A stretch of DNA of 64,000 nucleotides, taken from the NCBI GenBank assembly GCA_028274465.1, contig CM051455.1:89114871-89178870 (forward strand), written 5' to 3'. This document shows, in pieces, positions 42,775-54,000 of this stretch. Both the position numbers and the translations under genes were made by a program. Source of the DNA: Plantago ovata (Eukaryota; Streptophyta; Magnoliopsida; Lamiales; Plantaginaceae). The stretch's first letter is position 1. Each line of letters opens with the position of its first letter. Below the pieces are notes generated by a model. It did no database searches and had not been told where the DNA came from. It saw only the letters and a list, made by a program, of their open reading frames with translations.

Positions 42775-45495
42775 TGTTAGGAAACTTGTAATTTTGATGA
42801 ACAGATTACCATGCTAAATTAAGAACAGTCCAGTGATTAGTACTCTTAAGGTCCATAGGAAATTAGAATTTTTGAAAGGACATTGTAAAAGAGGAACGTT
42901 TGCTTAAGACTTAGTATAGGTACTATATAGGTTCTTTTCGTTTGCTGATGATGTACATTGTTTGTTGAAACAATCTATTGTAGTATAAGAACCACTCAGA
43001 AGATTTGAAGACTTGAAGACTTGAAGATTTGAAGACAAGAAGACTTGAAATTTGCTGAGATTTGGTATCTACATAAGGCACTTAGTAAAGTTAACTAAAG
43101 TACACGTTTAAGCAAAGCAGAAAACACAAGTGTAAAAGCTTGAGTCTGCTGAGCCAGTATAATGTACTAAAGTAACTACATGTGACCTTACTTGTTGAGT
43201 AGTACCTTCATTTATGCTCCGAGTTTCAAACGTTGAAAAAGGTCAAAGAGCATTAAATGAAAAGCATGTCGTTCTGAAAAGTTGAACACGCTGCTGACAG
43301 TACCTTCATAAGCAAGACAGTGACATTTTCTGGCTCCGACTTAGAATTTTGAAATTCAAACGGTACCAAGAAATCACTATAAATAGAGACCCTTAGGCAG
43401 TGAAAGAAAGTGTGTCAACAACGTGATCTTACATTCACTTGTGCTTTCAAACTCACATCTTAAGCTTACTATTGTCTAAAGATCCGACCCAAGACTTAAG
43501 CTTGAAACAAAAGCTACTTGTGAAGAAGTAGAACTTTAGAAAAGAAATTGGTTCAGTGTTCTTTCTCCTAAACAAGAAATAGTCTTGACACCCAAAAACA
43601 ATATACTTGTAACCGAAAAGTTATTCAGTTGAGTTTCTTAAGATTGCTTGACATTAGCTGAAAAGTTAATCTCATAAAGTAATCTTCACCCAAAACCTCT
43701 CTAACTGATAAAACACCCTTTTACAGGCGTGAAATTCAACGGGAACTAATCAAGCAAGGAATTGTTGATAAGTGTCCCAAGTTTGGTGGAGAACACGGTT
43801 ATAGTTCTCTGGTTAGGTTGGAAACAAAGCAAGGGCAGTTTGGTTTCTGGAATTCTAGTAGATTAGGTGTTGTAAGGAATCTCATCATCTATCTTAGTGA
43901 ATTCAGTCCTAGCAAGGACAAAGTGGACTAGTTGAGGGATTACGCCACCCTCAGATACCACTATAAAAGTATTTGTGTGATTTACTTACTGCATTTACTT
44001 TCAGCAAAAGCTTTATCTTATTTACTGCAATATCTTTGTAAAACCTTTTATTCAGCAGAAGTGTTTTAACTTGGTTTGTTTAAAACCAGCTGAGTAGTCG
44101 TGTTTTGATGAATGTGTATTTTACACTTTCATTCGAGTCTTTTTCACCTATTTTAGCTATCCTCTATGATAATTTAGCTATATTTTAGTACATTTTATTA
44201 GAATAGTGTCACGTTTCCCTTTAGATTTTATTTTACAGGTTTTGGTTGAAATTCGGAGATTTCGGGGCAATTATATTGAAGTCTACAAGGAATTGGTGTT
44301 CCAGAAGCCTATTTGGAGTATCTGAAGGTTTCCGGATAGGATTTGGAGTCTAGGGGCCGAATCTGGAGGTTAGAAGGCTACTAGAAGTCATAAACCGAGT
44401 CCGAAAAGGTGAAGAAATCCAAATCCGCGTCGAAAAACGCGGAAATTCCGCGAAATACTGGGGGGCGAACCGCCGGAGCCATGGGGCGAACCGCCCTGTG
44501 ATATTTCGGGGCCTATATATAGTGCTCAGTTTTCTCTTCGAAAATCATATCTTTCCAAGCCTACTTTCTCACCTCTCTCTATAGTTTTAGGTAGGAACTT
44601 CCCGGGGCCTGTCCTGGGAGTTCCGTAGCTTAGGGGATACTTTTTCATAGCAGATTGGAGCGCGTAGGATCGCAATCATCCGGAGATTGACAACCTTCGG
44701 TAACTTTGTATCTTACAGTTTTTATCTACTTATTTTATTCTTCTTTCAATATGTTTTCTTCTATGATTGCTATTGATTGCATGCCTATTATGAGTAGCTA
44801 AACTTATCATTGGTGGTAGTATGTGAATTCTTAGCGAGGGAAGATAATCATGCTAATGGCTATATCGCGCATTATGCTCCGTGTCATTGCTTTATTTCGT
44901 TGATCAGTTGCAACCAAAATTCTCGTATGTTGTATTGATTATTATGCACGGATGGACACTAGTCGACCATCAGACCAATTATCTTCGTAGTGTTGAATAA
45001 TTACGGAACACATTAGGACAGCAGTGTTGACTAGTCAGACCAAATTATCTTCGTAGTGCTTAATACTTGCAACAGGACACAAGATTGATTCAAAGATCTC
45101 TATGCAAGACCGAGGAATTTATGCATGATTATCGACCCATTATGTTAAGAAGGACCATACTATCACCAATCTCCATTATCTGCTTGAAAACCCCTATTGC
45201 TTTCTATCTGCTGTTTTATATTCTCCTTTTAAATAGATAAATCTAGTTATAGTCCTGAGAGAACGACACTCGAGTCATTCTACTACTACACTACGGTTTT
45301 CGTTGTAGTTGTGGATTGCCTTTGGCTAAATAACAAATATTATTTGCTGAATCGAGACCTGACAAATCTCCGTTCATCATGTTTTCAAAAGCACTTAATT
45401 TCAAAAGACTTCCGCTCTATGATTATTTAAGTATTAGCAAAACTTACTACTGAACAAGTATTAAATACCTTGTTGAGAAATTTGTGTTATGTATC
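42775..45495 (+). repeat. SIRE LTR, divergent, interrupted by a solo Athila LTR
   Basis: It starts TGTTAGGAAACTTG at 42775, has a TATA box (tataaataga, about 43379), and runs to 44105. It resumes at 45380 and breaks off at 45495, about 100 bp short of the usual LTR end, at a chromovirus LTR scrap. It is clearly more diverged than the SIRE-A and SIRE-B LTRs. Confidence 0.75.
44106..45379 (+). repeat. Solo LTR of an Athila-type element with target duplication TGTTT
   Basis: TGATGAATGTG to CGTTCATCA, 1,274 bp, flanked on both sides by TGTTT (44101-44105 and 45380-45384). No internal sequence is present. Palindromes with core GGCGAACCGCC are at about 44463-44495 and a TATA-like box at about 44515. 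Confidence 0.9.
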
Positions 45496-45599
45496 TGTAA
45501 CGACCCGACCAATCCGGCCGGCGTGGTTACTCCTGGACGGACCCACACACGTCTCAACAGTATGATATATTCTGCTTTGGGCCTGAGCCCGCACGGATT
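45496..45599 (-). repeat. Chromovirus LTR fragment
   Basis: The plus strand starts TGTAACGACCCGACC and resembles 6945-7040. The copia 3' LTR was inserted into it (boundary at 45599/45600). Confidence 0.6.
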
Positions 45600-46784
45600 T
45601 GTAAGAAAATACGATCAGAGTTACCCCTAGGGTACGCAGCGGAATTTCAAAATTTTTCTTAACATACAGGTTAATTGATTATGTATATGTCGTATATATG
45701 TAAACACGTCAATTATAAGACTAACCTTACATCCAAAGCAGCTTTCAAGTCTTCGTAATAATCCGGTGTATCTTCTCCTTCGTCGAAGTCAAAGATATCT
45801 GCAATACTCTGATTATCTGCAAGACAATAAGAGTTAGTTTCCAGCTCCTAGAACCTCAACCTTGGTATCCACGGAGGAACAGCCTATCGGAAGAATTCTA
45901 GGATATTCTTTTGTTGACCAAGAAGACGGGGCGGCGATTCCTCCGGCAAGGTGGCGCGCGCGTGGCTATATAGAGGAGGGGAGAGTTTTTATTTTCTCTA
46001 AGAAAACTGGGTATTCAACTGTGTGAATGTCTATATCAAAAACTCTCTAATAGTCTACTATATATAGTAGTCAATAGAAGCCTAAAGCATAAGCAATTAG
46101 ACTTCGGAAAGGAATAAGAACCTAATTCTTATCGCACTAGGAAACAAATATCAAGTCTAGATTCATTCTCAATCAAATTAAAACTCAATTAGGAAAATCT
46201 AACTTATTCCTTGGACTTCTAATAGAGGAAGGAGTCGAACTCCTTCCCCTATCCAGCCTATGCGCGTGCGCGCGCCCATGTCCTACGGGAGATAGGTGGG
46301 TCCCAATTTTGGGACCCACTTATAGTTCTAAGGCAATTCAAACTCCAAGTAGATTTTGCCCATGTGCATATGTTAATTCTAAATTAACATATCCTTTCAA
46401 ATCAAACCTCTATTATATTTCCAAAATATAATCTTTAATTGTATTTACATAAAATACAATTAATTAGCCAATTCAATTAATAATTCCAAATTATTAATTG
46501 AGCCACCAAATATTATAATTAATTCCAAATAAATTATAATCCATCAATCACAATTAATTCCAAATTAATTGCGATTCCATCTTCAAGGATATTCTGATAA
46601 GCTGAATCAACAGACTAGGCAAAATGGAATTCCTAGACGGTTCCATTTGCAATATTAATACATGAGGACGTTTGAGAGGTTTCTCAAAGCAAACCCTTTC
46701 GTTGCGAAGTCTGTTGCGCTCAACGCGGCGATGGTAACGTCCCTTCATCTGACTGACTCGAATGCATCTAGGATCGATGATGTG
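45600..46784 (-). repeat. Copia 3' LTR, last ~1.19 kb
   Basis: On the minus strand this continues the LTR begun at 13173-14023, giving an LTR of about 2.04 kb. It has a TATA-like box (about 46059-46066) and ends CTTACA at 45600. The last ~75 bp match the 5' LTR remnant at 7226-7293. An ORF of 64 codons at the far end is not a gene. Confidence 0.8.
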
Positions 46785-46789
46785 TCTAT

Positions 46790-48047
46790 TGATGAATGCG
46801 TTGGATTGTCGAGTTCCAACTTAATCAAATAAATTTGTATTTAGCCAAAGGCAATTCACAACTACAACGAAAACCGTAGTGTAACAGTAGAATAACCTCG
46901 AGTGTCGATCTCTAAGGACTATAACTAGCTTTATCTAATCTAATTTAGAATATAAAACAACAAACGACTTTAGCAAAGGTTTTTCTTAACATGTAATGGA
47001 GATTGGTGATAGTATGGTCCTTCAAAGCATAACGGGTTAATAATCATGCATAAATTCCTCGGTTTTGCATAGAGATCCTTGATCAATGAATTGTCCAGTT
47101 CTAATTACTAAACACTACGAAGATATCGATTTAGATAGGTCAAAGACCAATGAATTGTCCAATTGTGTTCAGTAATTAATCAACAATACGAAGATAGAGA
47201 TTTAGATAGATCAAAGAAATAAAACAATAACTCAGAGTATAATGCGCGATATAGCCATTAGCATAATTATTAACCCTTCGCCAAGAAGTCACATACTATC
47301 ACCAACGAGAAGTTTAGCTACTCATAGTTGTCATGCAATCAACAGAAATCATAGAAGAAAACATGTTGAAAGATATATAAAAATAAGTACAAAAAACTGT
47401 AAGATACAATGTTACCGAAGGTTGTCAATCTCCGAAGAATCGCGATCTTACAAGCTCCAAACTGCTAAGAAAAAGTATCTCCTAAGCTATGACCCCCAGA
47501 ACAGGTACTGGGGAATTCCTACCTAAAACTACAGAGAAAGGTGAGAAAAAAGGTCTGAAAAAGTATGAAAAACGAAGAAAAACTGAGCAGCTATATATAG
47601 GCTACGAATTGTGTGGGGCGAAGGGCCCCACACACCGGGCGATTCGCCTGGTGTGGGGCGATTCGCCCCACATCCCGGGCGATTCGCCCGGGAGTAAAAC
47701 TCGGCCAAATACGCGTTTTCGACGCGTTTTTGGATTTCTTCCGCTTTTCGGACTCGGTTTCTGACTTCTAGTGGCCAGATTAGCCTCCAGATTCGACCCC
47801 TAGACTTCAAATCCTATTCGGAAACCTTCAGATACTCCAATTAGGCTTCTGGAACACCAATTCCTTGTCTACTTCAATATAATTGCCCGGAAAACCTCGT
47901 TTTTCAACCAAAGCCTGTAAAATAAAAACTAAAAGGAAACGTGACACTATTCTAATAAAATGCACTAAAATATAGCTAAATTAACATAGAGGATAGCTAA
48001 AATAGGTGAAAAAGACTCAAATGAAAGTGTAAAATACACATTCATCA
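46790..48047 (-). repeat. 3' LTR of Athila-2
   Basis: TGATGAATGTG (48047) to GCATTCATCA (46790), 1,258 bp. It has the same palindromes as the 5' LTR (47611-47692) and the same TATA-like box (47591-47600). It lacks the 64-bp duplication seen in the 5' LTR. Confidence 0.85.
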
Positions 48048-48084
48048 AACTCCCCAAACCGAACCTTTGCTTGTCCTCAAGCAA
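48048..48084 (-). promoter_or_regulatory. Polypurine tract and adjacent stem-loop of Athila-2
   Basis: The sense strand shows a stem-loop TTGCTTG-AGGA-CAAGCAA (48084-48067), then GGTTTGGGGAGTT directly before the LTR. In Athila-1 the corresponding stem (1424-1405) has C-G where this one has T-A. Confidence 0.75.
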
Positions 48085-49898
48085 CTAAGCTAGACTCTAA
48101 TGCAAAAAACAATGCAACACACAAAATGGAGTCTCATGCCAAATGAAATGAACTAGTCTACTGAATTTATCAAAAAACATATGAACAAGAACCATATAAA
48201 TCAAAACATGAATATAGGTTGAAGAATGCCTCGATTGACTCATACACATCCACATAAGCACTTATGTTAAGACAACATAGCCTCTCGTAACATTCTCTAC
48301 CTGGACCTAGTCAGTGATGACGTAATGAAACATGTTAAGATACGAATGGTCGTCCCGTGCCTATGAAACTGAGGACTTACTGTTGTTCACCAAGTTAAGA
48401 CTTTTCCTCAAAGAGGTCGAACCAGTACTGGCTCTCATCAAACGAAGGAGGGTTCTCTATAAAAGATAACACTCCCCTATTCTACCCATCTCTCAAGCAA
48501 AGCCTTAATATTTTCACCACTTCCTGAATGGTAGGACGAGGGTGGTCTAGAACAGATGACACTCAAAAATAAAAGACAAAAAATAGAAAATTACAACACG
48601 ATTACGAACATTACAAGAATTGGACAATGAGACACAACACTTTGCTAAACTGCTATTTGGCTTTTCCTTTTTTTTTGGACCCTTCTTTGCTCTTTTGGGG
48701 TCTTTTCTCTTTTTTTCTTTCTAGTTTCTTTTTTCCTGGAATTTTTCTTTTTTTTCGATTTTTTTTAGCCAGCAGTAGCATAACGAGAAAGAAACAAAAT
48801 GACTCACAAACGACTTCCCCAAACCTATTCGAAAGAATAGGTTTGGAGTACAAAATTTACGAGAAAGGAAAATAAACTCACAACACAGAAATGAAAAACG
48901 AAAAGCAAGTCTAAAGATAGCGTAACCCCCTCCCCAAACCTATTCGAAAAAAACCATAAGACCCTAACATGCATCATCCTATTATAAAGGCGTTCGTGAA
49001 CCACAATAGAGAAAACACCACTAAGTGATGTCGAGCCTACCAAGCTTAACTAAGAGCAATACATAAATGTGACGAGCCAAGCGAGAAAAACCTCAAACAA
49101 ATTCATAGAGATGAAGCATATGATTAATGGCATAGTTGGTTAATCTACCCAATACAAAAGTTCAAAAAATTCGGCAATAAACGCCATATAAAACATGCAA
49201 GACTATCCTAGGATGAATGAAGTGAATGCAACCTAAAAACTAAGAAAGCAGTAAACGTGCAAATACAAATGCAGACGGATAAAACATGCAAGGTACTATA
49301 CTCATCCTACCAATACCAAGCTCTAAACCATCAATGGCAAGCTCCAAACTAACAACACTAGATCACTTAAATCCCATCCCCCCTCATGAAATTAACGCTA
49401 GTCCCTAGCAGTAAGAAAATGAGGAAATAAGATGTGATACTAGATGTTACCGCATGGTTTGGCCTCGGTCGGCTGAGTATGCTGCTTGTGAGTTATTGGG
49501 ACTGCTCTGGGAGCCTTATAGGTGATCATCAGGTCTTCTGGTAGGTGCGGTAGTTCCATTTATAGGCCGGATAGGAACAACTCCATCTGTATCATCATTG
49601 TCCGTATGGCCTTCATTGTCACTACTGTCACCAACATCATCACCAGTAGAGTTGCATTGTCGAAGAGAATTTTCAAGATTGGCCGCCACTGTTATGGAAT
49701 CTTCCACCCAGTATCTCTCCAATAGGTTGTGAACTGTTGAAGGGGAAAGAGCAGTGGTATCAGAGCCTCCCTCTCCAACGTTTTACACCTCGAGGAGGTT
49801 AACAAGCTGCTCGGATACCCGGAGGTTGTCTTCCATTTTTTCCTATGTCGACCACATTCTCTACGGTTGATGCGACCGATGTCTATATGATTCTCCCT
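48085..49898 (-). other. 3' noncoding region of Athila-2
   Basis: It is similar to 1-1330 of Athila-1. It contains one perfect stem-loop plus purine tract (48821-48844) and a degenerate second (48930-48953), and a polypyrimidine run at 48660-48765. A 68-codon ORF at 49516-49722 (D/N-rich) is too short and biased to call. Confidence 0.65.
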
Positions 49899-50339
49899 TT
49901 AGAGGCATTCAAGGGGCACCCCTAAGAGGGGCTGGGCACCCATGTCATTATGTTTTGGAACCAAGCTAGCGCTTCGGAACCTTCTATCCACTGTCAACTC
50001 AAGATTGAATCCGTCGTGGCAAGATCGTCCCGGTGCCTTCCTATTCACTCGAACTTTGCAGTCCTTGTGATGGATTGCTGACGTAATAATTGTTTCTGTC
50101 CCTTCGGTGGTGCATGAATAGGCATAGGAGTCCTTACTCCAGGTGTACTCTAGCTCCTCCTCTTGGATAATCCGCGACGTTGTTGCAAGAGCCCGTGGCT
50201 CGAACGCACCTCTAACGAGATCACTCTCCTTGACATGGTTGTAATCCATCCCCCTCCAATACTTCATAGTAATCATACGGGAGTGCTCCTCTCCCTTGGC
50301 ATGGTTCCTACAAACAACAGTTAGTACCTCGTATGACAC
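49899..50339 (-). CDS. Unidentified ORF in the Athila-2 3' region
   Basis: The open frame is 146 codons. A 3' splice-site-like TTGTTTGTAG lies just inside its start, so the coding part may begin at the following GAACCATGCC as an exon. Upstream (50840-50855) a donor-like GAG-GTATCT is seen on the minus strand after a leader-like segment. Composition is gene-like (balanced amino acids, no low complexity), for example MKYWRGMDYNHVKESD and CHDGFNLELTVDRRFRS. I recognise no domain. It could be an accessory ORF of this Athila family or a captured host gene fragment. Confidence 0.35.
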   Translation of the reverse strand: MSYEVLTVVCRNHAKGEEHSRMITMKYWRGMDYNHVKESDLVRGAFEPRALATTSRIIQEEELEYTWSKDSYAYSCTTEGTETIITSAIHHKDCKVRVNRKAPGRSCHDGFNLELTVDRRFRSASLVPKHNDMGAQPLLGVPLECL

Positions 50340-51015
50340 AAAACTGACTCATATGCTAATGTAAGAACGAAACACAAAAGTGATATAATCAACAATCGAA
50401 CTCCCCAAATCCTTAATGTCTAGCCTAGCTTCTTCAACATGCAACATACCAATGTAACTACTACATGCAATACATCACATTATGCTTTTTCTAGACAACC
50501 AATAACCTAAATAACAAGCCTCAATTCATACCATAGAAGCGAAAAATTCTAGCATCATAAATTCTCATACTCAACAGTTATGCATTCTACCATCAAATCC
50601 ATCATCATCACATCAATAAGCACAATCATATGTATGAAATCAAAGAAAAAGATATATTGCATAACAAGATAACAATATATCTAGTAGCAAAATTCCCAAA
50701 TCAACATTTCAAGCATATTTGAGCATGCAATTGATAGTAAATAATGCTTCTAATCACACAAACATCCTACCCATACATCATTTAAGCCAAATTGAAGCTC
50801 AAATTAGAAAACCCCCAAATTTGTAAAATTAGGGTTCATAAGAAGATACCTCAGATCTGGAAAACGAGTGCACTAGGGTGAAATCTGTTCGGATGAAAAG
50901 AAGGAGCACGTAATGGGCTTCGATTAAAGCTATAGAACACTAAATTTGGTGGAGAAATGAAGGTTTTATGAAGATTTGAAGGTAATTTCGCGAATTTCGG
51001 GTTTTGGGGAGAAAT
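50340..51015 (-). other. Noncoding stretch between the unidentified ORF and the inversion junction
   Basis: It is AT-rich, with leader-like sequence at 50820-51015 (minus strand) that could be a first exon or UTR. No supported gene. It ends at AAATG, where SIRE-B begins. Confidence 0.4.
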
Positions 51016-54000
51016 AAATGAAACTGCTGTAGAAAATCAACAAGGTACGTGTACAAGAGCCGTTGCTGAAAATGCAACAATAGATGACTCTGGGAAACCG
51101 GAGAAATCTAAAAGAAGAAAGAGGAAAGCTGATGATGACACTCAGACTGCAGCGTCATCAGCAAATCCCGTACCTAAGAGGAAACGGACAAGTAACAAAA
51201 GAAAGAAGACACTGGCTTCTCAGTCAGTCCCCAATGTCCAAGACTCCTCAGTCAATTCCCAGACAAATGCTGAAACGCATTTGCCAGTAGATGTTGCTGA
51301 GTTAATTACTGAAACATACATCAGCAATGTTGAAGTGTTTGCGGAAGCCTTCAACAATCAACTTAACGTTGATAACTCTACTGAGAATAGACCACAAGGC
51401 AGTGGAAATGAATTCCTGCCCAAGTCCCAGATATCTACTTTGTAGATAATCTTGATGATCAAACCATGGAACCAGTAAGCAACATTGCTGCTGATTTGCA
51501 AAGAGCGGTACTTGCTGATGCTGCTGAACAGATGGTTGCTGAACAAGCAACTCATCAAGTTGCTGAAGCCCAGCTTGCTGATGGACCAGTTGCTGAGAAA
51601 GCAATGGTACCAGTTCCTGAAGTTGCTGAATCTCAAGAAGCATCATTCAAAGACGCATCTCTTGATGCTGAGAATGCTGGCCCAAGTTCACCCAAGACTT
51701 CAATTGACAAAGTCCAGCTTGTACTGGAAGATTTAAGCAAACAAATGGAGTTGGAGATTGAAGAATCATCCAACAAGTCAATTGAACTCTTTATGACAAG
51801 CAATGAGCTTAAAGGTCAAGTTGCTTCTGCTCAACTTGTCAATTCAGAGACAAGGGAGATTGCTGAAACCGCACAGCTTTCTCAGTTAGAGCAAACTCAG
51901 AAGTCTGCTGAAGAAACAGTTCAAGAAGCTGAAGAAACTGTTAATGCTGAAAGGACTGAGCCACAACCTGTCCTTCCTCAGCAGGTAGTTAATACAACCA
52001 TCAGTAAAACTTCAAATTCTGAAACTTATTCTTTTGCTAATATTATACTATCTCTACAGACTTCTCAAGATACAAGTCAGATGGTTGCTGAAGCCTCTGA
52101 ACCAGAACCAACACTCCCTGCTCAGCAGGTAGTTAATAATTTTGGTACAAAAACTAAGTTTGACAGCTTAGTACTTGTGTCTAATTTTAATTTATTTCAG
52201 GATGAACAAATGGAGGATGCTATCCCAGCTCCTCATGGAATGGAAATTGTACTACATGAGCTTGCTGACTCTCAGCAGGTAAATCATGTTTCAGATTTAA
52301 ACTCTAAAACAATTCTCCAAACCAATCCTGATCTAAATAAAATTCTTTTTCAGGCTCAAAAGGAGACCACTGAAATGGTACTCATCACTGAAGATCAGCA
52401 AGTAAGTTCTGAAGAACTTTACTTGAGCTTCAAGAGGACAAGTTTGTCTAGAGTTGCTAAATCCGTCAGCAACTGGCAAAGATATAGGAGAATGGACTTC
52501 TCAGATCTTCACCTTCATCTCTCAAATGAGAAAAAGAGATCTTCACTGCTGAAGCTCGAAACATTTGTCCACTCCATACTTCCTGACGAAATGACATATT
52601 CTCAGCAAATGAGTTCAAATCTGATTGCTCAAATCAGAGAGAATATGAAGGCCAAATTTAAGAGTGCCTCTCCAGCTGAACAAGCTGTGATGCTCAAAGG
52701 CTCCTTTGTTCCTGTGGTGGCTGATCCCCACAAACTAACTGAGGAAGAGGAAGTGACAAGTGTTGTTTTGTATAAGCACGTTGAGCTAGTCATCTTGACT
52801 GATGATGAAGAAGAAGAAGAAGATGAGAACATTCCCACTGATCCCAGTGATGATGAAGGGAAAGATTCTAAGGACAAAAAGGATGAAGATGATGACAATC
52901 AAGGTCCAAGTCCTGGTGCTGGTGGATTAAAGTTGACAGCTGCTGAAACTAATCCCTCTGACATTCAGCAAGCTGATCAACAACAATCTCAGCAAGAATC
53001 TCAACCCCCTCCTACTGCTGCTGAAAATCAAGCACCTGTACAAGGTGCTGATACTGAAGAAGAATACGCCAGAAAAAGGGCTGCCTTGAAAAATGGCAAA
53101 AGTCCAGTTTCTGATGCCAAGGTTACTGAAGAAAACCTTGAAGATGAGGATGAAGAAGATGAAGATTACCAACGAGCTTTACAAAATAGTCTCGTGATCC
53201 ATGCAAGGCATACGCAGGATCTGGAAATTGGTGAATCTTCAAGACCAAAATCAAAGGAAGTTCCATCCCTTCCACCTACTACTGGCGCAACTCCAGTTGT
53301 TGAGTCTCAAACGTTGCCTTCAGCAACTACTCAATTAAAACTAACTACTGGCGAAACTCCAGTAATTGAGCCCCAAACTCAATTGAAACAACTATCTACT
53401 GGTGAAACTCCAGTCGTTGAGTCTGAAGCGTTGCCATCAGCAACCACTCAACAACAAGGACGTGAAGCTACTGACAAAGGCTTAAAAGTCGCTCAACTTG
53501 ATGAATCTGAGGATGATGACGACTTGTCAGAAAATGAAGATGAACAATCCAAGCGAGACCCAAAAGTCGTTCAGATTCCTCCTCCTAATTATCTAAGCTA
53601 TGAAGGAGATTCATTAAGGGCTGAGTTGCTTTTACAAGATGATCAGTTTGCTACTGAACTTAAGGCTCACTCCTTGACACCTAATTTAGTGCCGTTCCCA
53701 AGAGTTGAGGAGTTTACTCCCAGAATTCTCGCACTAAAGAAAGTCCATGAAGCCTGCAAAGCTGAAGATGAGGCATTGCTTGCTGAGAGCCCACTTGACA
53801 TTGGAAAAATATTGGCTACGGTGCTGAGACGCACTACAACTTTAACCATAGCTCAGAAAGACATCAGTCTTTATCACAAGAGCTATGAAGAAGATGTAAG
53901 TCAAGCTCTCTTGCTGGCAAAGAGTGCTCTTGTCAAAGCTCAGACTATTATGGATGAGAAGGCCGCATCAGAGAAAAGACAGGAAGAGAACATGATGAAT

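Larger units (their letters stand above)
46790..51015 (-). mobile_element. Athila-2: right half (3' noncoding region and 3' LTR)
   Basis: On the minus strand it runs from the inversion junction at 51015 through about 3 kb of mostly noncoding DNA to the polypurine tract and 3' LTR (48047-46790). The pairing with 14024-17954 rests on near-identical LTRs and the ATAGA duplication. Confidence 0.85.

Noticed and set aside
46554..46748. 64-codon ORF
   Set aside because: It lies inside the copia LTR; composition and length are as expected by chance.
49516..49722. 68-codon D/N-rich ORF
   Set aside because: Too short and compositionally biased, with an equally long ORF on the other strand; left within the noncoding region.
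17955..51015. Reading the split elements as separate truncated insertions instead of one inversion
   Set aside because: Two independent matching target duplications and three elements repaired by one reversal make coincidence very unlikely.
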